From NCBI GenBank assembly GCA_028279345.1, contig JANQNY010000003.1, positions 16,374 to 80,373 on the forward strand: DNA of 64,000 bases. The letters are read 5' to 3'. The notes beneath the pieces were generated by a model. It was given only the letters and a program-made list of their open reading frames with translations, did not search any database and was not told the origin of the DNA. The translations under genes and the position numbers were made by a program. Of the stretch, positions 26,246-35,939 are shown one piece after another (position 1 is the stretch's first letter; each line of letters begins with the position of its first letter). Origin of the DNA: Geminicoccaceae bacterium. Its GTDB lineage: Bacteria > Pseudomonadota > Alphaproteobacteria > Geminicoccales > Geminicoccaceae.

Positions 26246-27574
26246 TCAGCGCCGCCGCGCGTCGTCTCGCGCGATCTCGAAGGCCTGCTGCAGATCGTTG
26301 AGCCACTGCCGTTGCGTACCGGACGTCACCAGATCCTCTGCGCGCGTGAGATAGAGGCCGGCGTCGTCCACTTTGCGCTGGAGCAGCGCGCCCTCGGCCA
26401 GCGCCAGATTGCTCGTCGCAAGATCGCCCGCACGGCCGAGCGCGATCCCATAGGTGCGCCAGGCGAAGCTGTTGCGGGGCTCGGCGCGCACCACTGCCCT
26501 GAGCGCTTCCGCGGCGCCATCCGGGTCGCCGCTCTCGAGCAAGGCGCGCCCGAGACCGAGCTGCAACGGTGCCGCGCCCCCGCCCAACCGCACCGCCTGA
26601 CGATAGGGCTCAACGGCTTCGTTGACGCGCCCCGTCTCGTAGAGCATCTGCCCTTTGAGCTCGTGGAAATAGGGATTGTTCGGCTCGAGCGCCAACAGCG
26701 CGTCGATCTCACGTAGCGCGCCTGCAACATCGTTCAGGCGGTAGGTGGCGATCACCCGGCCATAACGGGAAGCGACATCCTGGCTGTCGCCGAAGCTGGC
26801 GAGCGCTCGGCTCGGCTGCTCGATATAGCCCCGAAGCTTCGCGACCATGCGGGCGTGACGCTCCTGCGCGTCTGCTGACATGGGCACCGCCGGCGGCGAC
26901 GACGCGACATGACGCTCGACGAAGCTCATGCGGTCGCGGGTGAGCGGGTGGGTCTGCAGGTAGGGGCTCTCGCGCGCTCCGGTCAACAAACGCTGCTGGT
27001 CGAGAACCTCGAAGAACTCCAAGAGCCCACGCGAGCCTATACCGGTGCGATCGAGGTAACCGACAGCCGCCTGATCCGCAGACTGCTCCTGGCTGCGGGT
27101 GAAGGCGAGGAAGTTCTGCATCGCCAGGCCTTGGCCGCCCATCGTGATGGCACCGCCGAGCTCGGGCGAGCCAGCAACGGCGGCAGCCGCCCCGAGCACG
27201 AGGCCCAAGATTTGTTCGACCGACGCATTGTCACGCGCCTCGGACAGGCGCACGAGATGGCCACCGGCGATGTGCCCAGTTTCGTGGGCGATGACACCGG
27301 CCAGCTGTTCGGGCGTTTCCGCCCGCATCAACAGCCCGGTGTTCAGGAACATGTTCTGCCCACCGGCGACAAAGGCGTTCAACCGATCGTCGGCAATCAG
27401 GTAGATGTCGACGCTTGACGGGCTCACGCCCGCTGCCGAGAAGATCGGGCTCGCCAAGTCGCGCACCGTTGCCTCGATCTCGGCATCGCGGATTAGCTGA
27501 AACTGCGCATGTGCGGGTCCTGTGGCGAGGAACAGGCTGACCGCAAAGATCAGAACGCGCATGATCGACTGCAC
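26246..27574 (-). CDS. BepA-like M48 metalloprotease with TPR region
   Basis: A 442-residue periplasmic protein. After a signal peptide (MRVLIFAVSLFLATGPAHAQ) comes the M48 zinc protease domain, with the motif HETGHIAGGHL and the downstream Glu in QEQSADQAAVGYL; the C-terminal half is a set of TPR-like helical repeats (about residues 270-440). This layout is that of BepA/YfgC, which oversees assembly or removal of outer-membrane proteins such as LptD. The GTG at 27574 has GGAG 8 bases upstream; the ATG at 27562 begins the signal peptide and is the alternative. Confidence 0.88.
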   Translation of the reverse strand: MQSIMRVLIFAVSLFLATGPAHAQFQLIRDAEIEATVRDLASPIFSAAGVSPSSVDIYLIADDRLNAFVAGGQNMFLNTGLLMRAETPEQLAGVIAHETGHIAGGHLVRLSEARDNASVEQILGLVLGAAAAVAGSPELGGAITMGGQGLAMQNFLAFTRSQEQSADQAAVGYLDRTGIGSRGLLEFFEVLDQQRLLTGARESPYLQTHPLTRDRMSFVERHVASSPPAVPMSADAQERHARMVAKLRGYIEQPSRALASFGDSQDVASRYGRVIATYRLNDVAGALREIDALLALEPNNPYFHELKGQMLYETGRVNEAVEPYRQAVRLGGGAAPLQLGLGRALLESGDPDGAAEALRAVVRAEPRNSFAWRTYGIALGRAGDLATSNLALAEGALLQRKVDDAGLYLTRAEDLVTSGTQRQWLNDLQQAFEIARDDARRR

Positions 27575-27635
27575 GCTGGGCGCTCCAAGGATTGGTTCTC
27601 TATAGTTGGCGCTCGGTTGGGAGCCTGCAACCACG

Positions 27636-28823
27636 ATGATCAAGCGAGCTGGCGAGCACGCCTCGCGCCGGGCCCAAGTGGCGCCGTTCCGCGCCATGGC
27701 GGTGCTCGCCGCAGCGAACGCCCGCGCCGCAGCCGGTAACGACGTCCTTCATCTCGAAGTCGGCGAACCGGGCGGCGCATTGCCCCCACCCGTCGTCGCC
27801 GCAATTGCGGAAAGCCTGGGGACCGAGCGGCTCGGCTACACCGAAGCGTTGGGCCTACCGGCCCTGCGCGAGGCGATCGGCACGCTCTACGGCGACTGGT
27901 ACGGGACGGCGGTGCCGGCGGAGCGGATCGCGGTCACCGTCGGCGCGTCGGGCGCGTTCCTCCTGGCGCTGCTGGTGGCGTTCGATGCCGGTGACCGAAT
28001 CGCCATCGCCGAGCCCGGCTATCCGGCCTACAAGACCATGCTGCGGGCGCTCGATCTGGCACCTGTGACGGTGCTGACGGAGCCTGGGGGCGGCTTCCAG
28101 CCCACGCTTGCAGAGCTCGCCTTGGCAGCGCCGCTCCAGGGCCTGATCCTGGCCAGTCCTGCCAATCCGACCGGCACCGTCCTCGGTGCCGCAGAGCTCG
28201 ATCGTTTGGTAGCCGCCTGCCGCTCCGCGGGCATCCGCATCCTGATGGACGAGATCTACCACGGCCTGGTTTTCGGCAAGGAGCAGGTGACGCTCGCCAA
28301 CCGCGCCCCGGAGGCGATCGTCATCAACAGCTTCTCCAAGTATTTCGGGCTCACCGGCTGGCGCGTCGGTTGGCTCGTGTTGCCCGCAGAACTGGTCGAG
28401 CCGGTGGAGCGGCTCGCCCAGAACCTGTTCATCTCACCGCCGGCACCAGCGCAGCATGCAGCGTTGGCTGCACTCGCGCACAAGGAGTTGTTCGAGGAGC
28501 GGCGCGCAACCTACGCCGCCAACTGGCAACGGCTCGCGCGGGGCCTCGAGGCCGCCGGCGTCGGCGCCGACGCGATCGTTCGCGCCGATGGTGCCTTCTA
28601 CCTCTACGCCGACGTCAGCGCGTTCACGACGAACGCGGCCGAGCTTTGCACGACGATGCTCGAGGAGACCGGCGTCGCCGCGACACCGGGCATCGACTTC
28701 GACGCCGAGCGCGGCCACCGCTTCGTCCGCTTTTCCGTCGCCGGCAGCCCCGAGGACGTCGCCCGCGCCGCCGACAAGCTCAGCGCCTGGCTTCCGGCCC
28801 AACGACGCAACCGTCGCGATTGA
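27636..28823 (+). CDS. PLP-dependent class I/II aminotransferase
   Basis: A 395-residue fold-type I aminotransferase. The PLP lysine is in NSFSKYFGLTGWRVGW; other family features are LILASPANPTGTV and ILMDEIYHGLVF (Asp contacting the pyridine nitrogen). Such enzymes in alphaproteobacteria act on aspartate, aromatic or other amino acids; the exact substrate is not visible. The ATG at 27636 gives the usual N-terminal length; a TTG at 27606 is possible. It is divergent from the M48 protease gene and convergent with rne. Confidence 0.87.
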   Translation: MIKRAGEHASRRAQVAPFRAMAVLAAANARAAAGNDVLHLEVGEPGGALPPPVVAAIAESLGTERLGYTEALGLPALREAIGTLYGDWYGTAVPAERIAVTVGASGAFLLALLVAFDAGDRIAIAEPGYPAYKTMLRALDLAPVTVLTEPGGGFQPTLAELALAAPLQGLILASPANPTGTVLGAAELDRLVAACRSAGIRILMDEIYHGLVFGKEQVTLANRAPEAIVINSFSKYFGLTGWRVGWLVLPAELVEPVERLAQNLFISPPAPAQHAALAALAHKELFEERRATYAANWQRLARGLEAAGVGADAIVRADGAFYLYADVSAFTTNAAELCTTMLEETGVAATPGIDFDAERGHRFVRFSVAGSPEDVARAADKLSAWLPAQRRNRRD

Positions 28824-28854
28824 GAGGTCGGCGACGGCCTCGCGGCCCGGTCGC

Positions 28855-31212
28855 TCAGGCGCCGCCCTTGGTCCAACGGCTCCACCAGCCTTGTCGTCGC
28901 GGCGCGCTCGGCGCCGGTGCCTCGCCGCCTGACGCGTCTGCAGCCTCTTCGACCGGCTGGCCCGCGGACGTCGCCTGTTGGCCCTCCGCATCGAGACCGT
29001 TGCCACTGACCTGGGCCGCCGGCTTGACTGCGTCGCTCGTCGCCACGATCGCGACCGTCGTGTGCGGCTCGTCGACGACCTCCGCCAACGCTGCAACGTC
29101 CGGCAGCTCCGGTAGAACCAGGTCGGTCTGCTCGGGCACCTTCACGGCCGGTTGGGTGTCGACGGACCCAGTGTCGGTGTCGGTAGCCGGCTTGCGCCTG
29201 CGCCGGCGGCGTTTCGGCTTGGCAGGCTCGTCGTCGGCCGAGGCATCCTGCTCGGCGTCGGCCATCTGTGCGTCGGCCGGCTCCTCGGCAGGCGATCCGA
29301 CATCCTCGGCCCCTCTCGCGTCCACCGGCGACGCCTCCGTATCGGCCGTCGCGTCGCCGGCATCGGCGCTCTCGGCCTCGACCGCGGCTTCGGTCGTCTC
29401 ACCCTCGCTCCGGCGACGGGGTCGACGCCGGCGACGCCGCCGGCGACGGGTGCCGTCCTCGCCCTGCGCTTCGGCACGCTCCTCACGCGCTTCGGTTTCG
29501 GCCGACTCGTCGGCTTCGGCGACTTCTTCAGTCTCGGTCGCAACGGCCGTGGGCTCGGCGCGCGCGTTCTCCAAAACCTCCACCCGCAGCTCCGACGCCA
29601 CCAGCGCGTCGTCGACATGCACCAGCAGTTGGAGCCCGTAGCGCTCCTCGATGCGCTGCACCTCGTGGCGCTTTTGGTTCAGGAGGTAGAGCGCGATGTT
29701 CACCGGCAGGGTGATGGCGACCTTGCTGGCCTTCTGCTCGACGCCCAGCGATTCGACCCGGCGCAAGGCCTGCAGTGCCGCGCTCTCGACGGACCGGATG
29801 AACCCGGTGCCGTGGCAGACGGTGCAGGGCTGCGAGCTGAGCTCCAAGAAGCTGGGCCGCAGCCGCTGGCGGGACAGCTCGAGCAGGCCGAAGGTGCTGA
29901 TGCGCCCCACCTGCAGCCGCGCACGATCGATCTTGAGGGCGTCGCGAAAGCGCTTTTCGACCTGCCGCTGGTGGCGATGCTCCGCCATGTCGATGAAGTC
30001 GATGACGACCAGGCCGGCGATGTCCCTGAGGCGCATCTGCCGAGCGATCTCGTCAGCGGCCTCGAGGTTGGTCTTGACCGCAGTCTCGTCGATGTGCCGC
30101 TCGCGCGTCGCACGGCCCGAGTTGACGTCGATCGCCGTGAGCGCCTCGCTGGTATGGATGACGATGGAGCCGCCGGCGCGGAGCTGCACCGTCGCGCTGT
30201 GCATCTTGTCGAGCTGGTCCTCGACCTTGAAGGCGAAGAACAGCGGCGTGTCGGCCTTGTACTGCTTTACCCGCCGCGCCCGCGACGGCATCAGCATGGT
30301 CATGAAGGCTTTGGCGGTCTTGTAGCCGGCCTCGCCCTCGACCAGCACCTCCTCGATGTCGCTCGTATAGAGGTCGCGCATCGCGCGGCGGATCAGATCC
30401 GCCTCCTCGTAGATCGCACAGGGTGCGACGGATACGAGCGTACGTTCCCGGATGTCGCTCCAGAGCCGCAACAGGTACTCGTAGTCCCGGCGGATCTCGA
30501 CCTTGGTCCGTTCCTGCCCGGCCGTGCGGATGATCAGACCCATCCCCGCGGGCACGTCGAGCTCGCTCGCGATCTTCTTGAGCCTGGAGCGATCGCCGGC
30601 GGTCGCGATCTTGCGCGAGATGCCGCCACCTTTGGGCGTATTGGGCATCAGCACGCAATATCGGCCCGCGAGCGACAGATAGGTCGTGAGCGCCGCGCCC
30701 TTCGTGCCGCGCTCCTCCTTCATCACCTGCACCAGCATGATCTGGCGGCGCCGGACAACCTCCTGGATCTTGTAGCTGCGCAAGAGCCGTGCGCGTTCTC
30801 GACGGAGCCGTGCGAGGCCGTCGGCGGATTCGCCATCGGGATTGAGCGTCTGCGTCTCGCCGCCGTCTTCGAGATCGTCGTCGGCGTCGCTTTCCTCGTC
30901 CTCGTCCTCACCACCGCTCTGGGCGAGCTGCGTCTCGAGGTCGGCCAGCTTGTCCCGATCCGCCTGCGGGACCTGGTAGTAGTCGGGATGGATCTCGCTA
31001 AAGGCGAGAAAACCGTGCCGGTTGCCCCCGTACTCGACGAAGGCCGCCTGCAGCGATGGCTCGACCCTGACGATCTTGGCTAGGTAGATATTGCCCTTGA
31101 GCTGACGTTTGCTGGCGGTCTCGAAGTCGAAGTCGAGCAGTGTCTCATTATCGGCGACGACCACCCGCGTTTCTTCGGGATAGGCCGCGTCGACCAGCAT
31201 GCGCTTGGTCAT
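28855..31212 (-). CDS. rne: Ribonuclease E
   Basis: A 785-residue endoribonuclease, the core of the RNA degradosome. An S1 RNA-binding domain (about residues 37-75, broken by an acidic insert to about 125) leads into the catalytic domain, with DVNSGRAT around 362 and VIDFIDM around 405 supplying the metal-binding aspartates, and the zinc-link CTVC at 463-466. The C-terminal 250 residues are low-complexity, alternating acidic stretches with arginine-rich blocks (for example after GTRR...), typical of the degradosome scaffold. A promoter candidate lies at 31487-31514, giving a 5' leader of about 270 bases, as would suit RNase E autoregulation through its leader. Confidence 0.95.
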   Translation of the reverse strand: MTKRMLVDAAYPEETRVVVADNETLLDFDFETASKRQLKGNIYLAKIVRVEPSLQAAFVEYGGNRHGFLAFSEIHPDYYQVPQADRDKLADLETQLAQSGGEDEDEESDADDDLEDGGETQTLNPDGESADGLARLRRERARLLRSYKIQEVVRRRQIMLVQVMKEERGTKGAALTTYLSLAGRYCVLMPNTPKGGGISRKIATAGDRSRLKKIASELDVPAGMGLIIRTAGQERTKVEIRRDYEYLLRLWSDIRERTLVSVAPCAIYEEADLIRRAMRDLYTSDIEEVLVEGEAGYKTAKAFMTMLMPSRARRVKQYKADTPLFFAFKVEDQLDKMHSATVQLRAGGSIVIHTSEALTAIDVNSGRATRERHIDETAVKTNLEAADEIARQMRLRDIAGLVVIDFIDMAEHRHQRQVEKRFRDALKIDRARLQVGRISTFGLLELSRQRLRPSFLELSSQPCTVCHGTGFIRSVESAALQALRRVESLGVEQKASKVAITLPVNIALYLLNQKRHEVQRIEERYGLQLLVHVDDALVASELRVEVLENARAEPTAVATETEEVAEADESAETEAREERAEAQGEDGTRRRRRRRRRPRRRSEGETTEAAVEAESADAGDATADTEASPVDARGAEDVGSPAEEPADAQMADAEQDASADDEPAKPKRRRRRRKPATDTDTGSVDTQPAVKVPEQTDLVLPELPDVAALAEVVDEPHTTVAIVATSDAVKPAAQVSGNGLDAEGQQATSAGQPVEEAADASGGEAPAPSAPRRQGWWSRWTKGGA

Positions 31213-31711
31213 GATGTTCGTTCTCCGATCGCCCGTAGCGACGCATCTTGGTCATCCCGGGCGGCGCGCCCCGCGGCACGGTGCGCACGGACGCGGCTCG
31301 CCGATCGAGATCGGACGTGCGGTCACGTTGGCAACGGCGCGGCGGGGCCGGTTCATTGTTGCGTCCTTCAACCTGGAGACGTCGCGCGACGTGGCGACGC
31401 CAAGCGAAGCAAGGCCCACCGGAGTGGCGGTAGAGGGTGCCATCAGCGAGGATCTCGAAGCGCACCCCAAAACGGCCTCTCCACCTCTATAAGGTCTTCG
31501 AGCAGACGACACAATCACCGGGCGAGTGCGTGGCAGACCAGCCTCGTGGGTGCGTTACGCAGGGCCGCCGGGCGCCATTCTTCCGTTGACGAGCCTGCGG
31601 GCTTGGGCGATGCCGGCGCCGGCGAGCGTGGGCAAGACTATACTCTCTTGCTGGGAAGCGTCGCGCCCACTTCTATATGGGCGCCTAAGCAACGGAAGGG
31701 ACAGGCGCGCA
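31213..31711. other. Divergent intergenic region between rne and the PBP1A gene
   Basis: Almost 500 bases with no frame that looks like a protein. It must hold the rne leader and both promoters; a TATACT at 31639-31644 could be a -10 for the plus-strand gene but lacks a good -35. In many alphaproteobacteria an N-acetylmuramoyl-L-alanine amidase gene sits here; I see none. Confidence 0.5.
31487..31514 (-). promoter_or_regulatory. Putative rne promoter
   Basis: On the minus strand TTGTGT (31509-31514), a 16-base spacer and TTATAG (31487-31492). It would start transcription about 270 bases before the rne ATG. Prediction only. Confidence 0.4.
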
Positions 31712-34120
31712 ATGCGTTGGCTGCTGGGCTGGTTCGGCGCCCTATTTGGTCTGCTGCTCGTGGGCGTGGTGCTCGCGGGCGTTGGGCTTTGGGCGCTCTA
31801 CGCGCACTACGCCGCCGACCTCCCCGAGCATGCGCAGCTCGCGACATACGAGCCGCCGATCGCGTCGCGCATCTACGCGGCGGATGGCCGCTTCCTCGCG
31901 GAGTACGCGAGGGAACAGCGCGTCTTCGTACCGATCGACGCGATCCCACAGCGCGTCAAGGACGCGTTCATCGCCGCCGAGGACCAGAACTATCATCGCC
32001 ACTTCGGCGTGGACCCTCAGGGAGTCCTAGGTGCCGCCATCGACAATGTCGAACGGTGGCGCGACGACCGGCGTCCGCGCGGTGCCTCCACGATCACCCA
32101 GCAGGTGGCGAAGAACTTCCTGTTGACCAATGAGCTGAGCTTCGAACGGAAGATCAAGGAAGCTTTCCTCGCTATGAAGCTGGAGCGCACGCTCGGTAAG
32201 GAGCGCATCCTCGAGCTCTACCTCAATGAGATCTATCTGGGTGCCCGTGCCTACGGTGTCGCCGCCGCCGCGCAGAACTACTTCTCGAAGGCGCTCGACG
32301 AGCTCACGCTCGCCGAGACCGCGTTCCTCGCCGGCCTCCCCCAGGCGCCATCGCTCTACGACCCCGAGGACAATCCGGAGGGAGCGATCGTGCGGCGCCG
32401 CTACGTCCTCGAGCGTATGCGGGCCGACGGCTACATCGACGATGCGGCCTATGCGCAAGCGGATGCAGAGCCGATCGAGCTCAGGGCGCGCAGTCGCGAC
32501 GAGGTCGCAGTCGGCGACTATTTCGCCGAAGAGGTCCGGCGCCGCATGGCCGAGGAGTATGGCGCGGTCGACCTCTACGAAGCCGGTTTTGCCGTGCGCA
32601 CGACACTCGACAACGAGCTGCAGGCTTTTGCCGACGAAGCGCTACGCAACGGGCTCTTCGCCTACGACCGCCAATACGGCTTTCGTGGCGCCGTCGTGCA
32701 GGTCGAGATCGGTGACGACTGGCGGACGGCACTGACCCGCGCTCGGAAGCCCGGACGCCTTGGCGGTTCTTGGCACTATGCGATCGTGCGCGGCACGGAG
32801 GGCGGAGACGCGCAGATCGGCTTGGATGACGGTCGGGAGGGCGTCTTGCGCGCCGACGACCTCGCCTGGGCGCGCCCGCGGGACGGGAACGGTCGGCTCG
32901 GTCCGGCCCCCAGAGCAGCGGGCGACATCCTCGCTGAGGGCGACGTCATCATTGTCAGTGAGGTCGAGGAGGGGCGCTTCGGTCTGCGGCACGTGCCGCG
33001 CGTCAGCGGCGCTGTGGTCGCCCTCGATCCGAATACGGGCCGCGTGCTGGCGTTGTCGGGTGGATTCAGCTTCGGCACCAGCCAGTTCAACCGGGCAACG
33101 CAAGCGCTGCGGCAACCGGGCTCGGCCTTCAAGCCCTTCGTGTACCTCTCCGCGCTCGAATATGGCTACACACCGCAGACGGTCATCGACGACGCGCCGA
33201 TCTCACTCTCGCAAGGACCCGGCCTACCGCTTTGGGAGCCGCAGAACTACTCGGGCCAGTACTACGGTCCTGCAGCGATGCGGGTGGGTCTCGAACGATC
33301 GCGCAACCTGATGACGGTGCGCCTGGCGCAGAATGTCGGCATGGCGAACGTCATGGAGCTCGCCGAGCGCTTCGGCATCGAGCGCGGGCTCACGCCCTAC
33401 CTGGCCGCCTCCCTCGGCTCCAATGAAGTGGATCTCTTGTCGCTCACCTCCGCTTACGGCGCGTTCGCCAACGGTGGCCGTGAGGTCCGGCCACACGTCA
33501 TCGACCGCATCCAAGACCGCTACGGGCAGACGATCGTCACCAACGAGCCCCGCGCGTGCCGCGCTTGTACGGACGTCGCCTACGCGCCGGGCCAACTGCC
33601 GCCGGTGATCGTCGACCAGCGCGAGCAGCTCGCCGATCCAAGACATACCTATCAGATCACTTCCATGCTGCAGGGGGTGATCCAGCGTGGGACGGGCGTG
33701 CGCGCGGCCGAACTCGGCCGACCGCTGGCCGGCAAGACCGGAACGACGAACGATTCCAAGGACGCCTGGTTCATCGGCTTCAGCCCGGACCTCGTGATCG
33801 GCGTCTATGTCGGCTTCGACCAGCCACGCTCGCTCGGGCGCCGCGCGACCGGTTCGAGCGTGGCTCTGCCGATCTGGATCGAGGTGATGGAGCACGCGCT
33901 CGATGGCGTGCCCGCACGCCCCTTCGCAGTGCCACCCGGGCTCAAGCTGATGCTCGTCGGCAGCGGCAAGGGACGGATCTTGGAGGCTTTCGTCGCTGGC
34001 ACGGAGCCCGGCTCGGGCTACGCCTTCGCCGGCGGCTACGCCAGCCAGCGGAGTGGCACAGACACGCCGAGCGTCAACCGCGGCGCTTCGGTGGGCGTTT
34101 CTGCGGGCGGCCTTTACTGA
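31712..34120 (+). CDS. Penicillin-binding protein 1A (bifunctional)
   Basis: An 802-residue class A penicillin-binding protein that polymerises and cross-links peptidoglycan. One N-terminal membrane helix (WFGALFGLLLVGVVLAGVGLW) is followed by the glycosyltransferase 51 domain, with catalytic Glu in AAEDQNYHRHFG and motif STITQQVAKN; then an OB-like insert; then the transpeptidase domain, with SxxK in PGSAFKPF, SRN in ERSRNLM and KTG in GKTGTTND. All active-site motifs are intact. The ATG at 31712 has purine-rich sequence upstream and starts at the membrane anchor. prfB follows 62 bases downstream. Confidence 0.95.
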   Translation: MRWLLGWFGALFGLLLVGVVLAGVGLWALYAHYAADLPEHAQLATYEPPIASRIYAADGRFLAEYAREQRVFVPIDAIPQRVKDAFIAAEDQNYHRHFGVDPQGVLGAAIDNVERWRDDRRPRGASTITQQVAKNFLLTNELSFERKIKEAFLAMKLERTLGKERILELYLNEIYLGARAYGVAAAAQNYFSKALDELTLAETAFLAGLPQAPSLYDPEDNPEGAIVRRRYVLERMRADGYIDDAAYAQADAEPIELRARSRDEVAVGDYFAEEVRRRMAEEYGAVDLYEAGFAVRTTLDNELQAFADEALRNGLFAYDRQYGFRGAVVQVEIGDDWRTALTRARKPGRLGGSWHYAIVRGTEGGDAQIGLDDGREGVLRADDLAWARPRDGNGRLGPAPRAAGDILAEGDVIIVSEVEEGRFGLRHVPRVSGAVVALDPNTGRVLALSGGFSFGTSQFNRATQALRQPGSAFKPFVYLSALEYGYTPQTVIDDAPISLSQGPGLPLWEPQNYSGQYYGPAAMRVGLERSRNLMTVRLAQNVGMANVMELAERFGIERGLTPYLAASLGSNEVDLLSLTSAYGAFANGGREVRPHVIDRIQDRYGQTIVTNEPRACRACTDVAYAPGQLPPVIVDQREQLADPRHTYQITSMLQGVIQRGTGVRAAELGRPLAGKTGTTNDSKDAWFIGFSPDLVIGVYVGFDQPRSLGRRATGSSVALPIWIEVMEHALDGVPARPFAVPPGLKLMLVGSGKGRILEAFVAGTEPGSGYAFAGGYASQRSGTDTPSVNRGASVGVSAGGLY

Positions 34121-34182
34121 GACAGTTGACGCGACGCCGCTGAAGCGGCATCAGGCGCGGCCTGCAGTCGTGGAGACGGGAA

Positions 34183-35302
34183 ATGGGTGCCGAATTTGAC
34201 GCCAAGGTGGAGGAGATCAGCCAGGTGATCGCGCTCCTCCGGAGGCGTCTTTAACTGGGATGAGGCCCTTCGACGCGTCGACGAGCTGAACGCGCTCACC
34301 GAGGACCCCAACCTCTGGAACGATCCGGAGCGCGCGCAGGGGCTCATGCGTGAACGCCAGCAACTGGCGGACGCGGTGAACCGGCAGCACGACTTGGAGC
34401 GCGCCCTCGACGACGCGGTCGAGCTCCAAGCGCTCGCGGAAGCAGAGAGCGACGCGGAGGCCATGGCCGAAGCGCAAGCGGACCTCGATCGCTTGGCCGC
34501 CACGGCGACACGGCTGCAGCTCGAGAGCCTGCTCTCCGGCGAAGCCGATGCGCTCGACTGCTTTCTCGAGATCAACGCAGGCGCGGGCGGCACCGAGAGC
34601 CAGGACTGGGTGGAGATGCTGCTACGCATGTACACCCGCTGGGCCGAGAGCAAGGGCTACAAGCTCGACTGGCTCGAGGAGACAGCGGGCGAGGAGGCCG
34701 GCCTCAAGTCGGTCACGCTCAAGGTCAGTGGTCCCAACGCCTATGGCTGGCTCAAGACCGAGAACGGCGTGCACCGCCTGGTCCGCATTTCGCCGTTCGA
34801 CAGCCAAGCCCGTCGCCAGACGAGCTTCGCCTCGGTCTACGTCTCGCCGGTGATCGACGACAGCATCCAGGTGGAAATCGAGGATAAAGATCTCAGGATC
34901 GACACCTATCGGGCCTCGGGCGCCGGTGGCCAGCACGTGAACCGCACGGATAGCGCCGTCCGCATCACCCACCATCCGACCGGCATCGTCGTACAGTGCC
35001 AGAACGACCGCTCGCAGCATCGCAACCGCGCTCAGGCGATGGATATGCTCCGGGCCAAGCTCTACGAGTTCGAGCTGCAGAAACGCCGCGAGCAAGCTGC
35101 CGCAACCGAGGCCGGCAAGACCGACATCGGCTGGGGTCACCAGATACGCTCTTACGTGCTGCACCCCTACAAGATGGTGAAGGACCTCAGGACGGGTGCG
35201 GAAAGCGGCAATGCACAAGCCGTGCTCGACGGGGCGCTCGATCCGTTTCTCGAGGCCTCACTGGCTCACGGCGTGGGCGAGAGCAGCGACGCGGCGAGCT
35301 GA
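34183..35302 (+). CDS. prfB: Peptide chain release factor 2, with +1 programmed frameshift at a TAA codon
   Basis: Release factor 2 recognises UGA and UAA stops. Translation starts at ATG 34183 (GGAG 7 bases upstream), runs 23 codons to CTT (34249-34251) and meets TAA (34252-34254). A shift of +1 continues as AAC TGG GAT ([14 protein letters not shown]), giving 372 residues in all. The usual stimulators are present: GGAGG at 34241-34245 with exactly 3 bases before CTT, and C after the stop. Downstream are the SPF anticodon-like tripeptide (RISPFD) and the catalytic GGQ (GAGGQHVN). In the standard mechanism the stop is UGA, read only by RF2, so RF2 shortage raises frameshifting. Here it is UAA, which RF1 also reads, and the shifted codon is Asn in place of the usual Asp. 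Confidence 0.93.
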
Positions 35303-35472
35303 GGCTCCGCCTCTGCCCACGTCCGCTGCGTGCGTACCCACGGATGCCATAGGTTCATGATTCCTTAACTCTCGCCTGCCAGCCTGGACCGTGCCGCACA
35401 TGGGCGCGAGCGCCACGTCGGCCAACGACGGTCGTCACGGCTTTGTCCAGGGGACAGCTCTTGGGGTCTGGC

Positions 35473-35934
35473 ATGCGAGCGACAAAGGGCCTTGGGCCTC
35501 GGCAACCTGCCAAGGCGGGCATCGCCCGGTTCCGACGACGGCAGCTCTGCAGAATGGTCGCGCTATGGCGCGACACGGCAGGTGCTGCGCTCGTCGAGTT
35601 CACCATGATCCTGCCGGTTCTGCTGGGCTTGACGCTCGGCGGTACGCAGTACGGCCTGATGCTGTTCGTCTACAACAACATGCAGGACGCGGCGCGCACC
35701 GCCGTTCGTCAGCTCGCGCTCGGCCGCGCCACGGCAACACAAGCCGAAGCTATCGCGCGCAGTCAGCTCGTTACCTGGCCGACCTCCTGGACGGTGACCG
35801 CCGAGGATACGGACGTCACGGGCACCAACGAGGTGCGCCTCGTGATCACCGTCCCGGCGGTCGAGGCGAGCGTCTTTCGCTTCGTGCCGATGCCGAACGA
35901 GCTTCGCGCCGAAGTCACCTTTCCGAAGGAGTGA
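35473..35934 (+). CDS. TadE-like pilus assembly protein
   Basis: A protein of about 153 residues with the TadE-type motif GAALVEFTMILPVLLGLTLGG, cited in parts, in which a conserved Glu follows a cleavage-type site and starts the single hydrophobic helix, and then YNNMQDAARTAVRQLA. TadE-like minor pseudopilins belong to Tad (Flp) pilus or related secretion systems. The start is uncertain: ATG at 35473 or 35554 are both possible. The TadG-like gene starts 5 bases after the stop. No other tad genes are in the window. Confidence 0.75.
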   Translation: MRATKGLGPRQPAKAGIARFRRRQLCRMVALWRDTAGAALVEFTMILPVLLGLTLGGTQYGLMLFVYNNMQDAARTAVRQLALGRATATQAEAIARSQLVTWPTSWTVTAEDTDVTGTNEVRLVITVPAVEASVFRFVPMPNELRAEVTFPKE

Positions 35935-35939
35935 GGGGC

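Noticed and set aside
29152..31083. Open frame of 643 codons antisense to rne
   Set aside because: Product of biased codons on the opposite strand; no recognisable domain, while the RNase E frame is certain.
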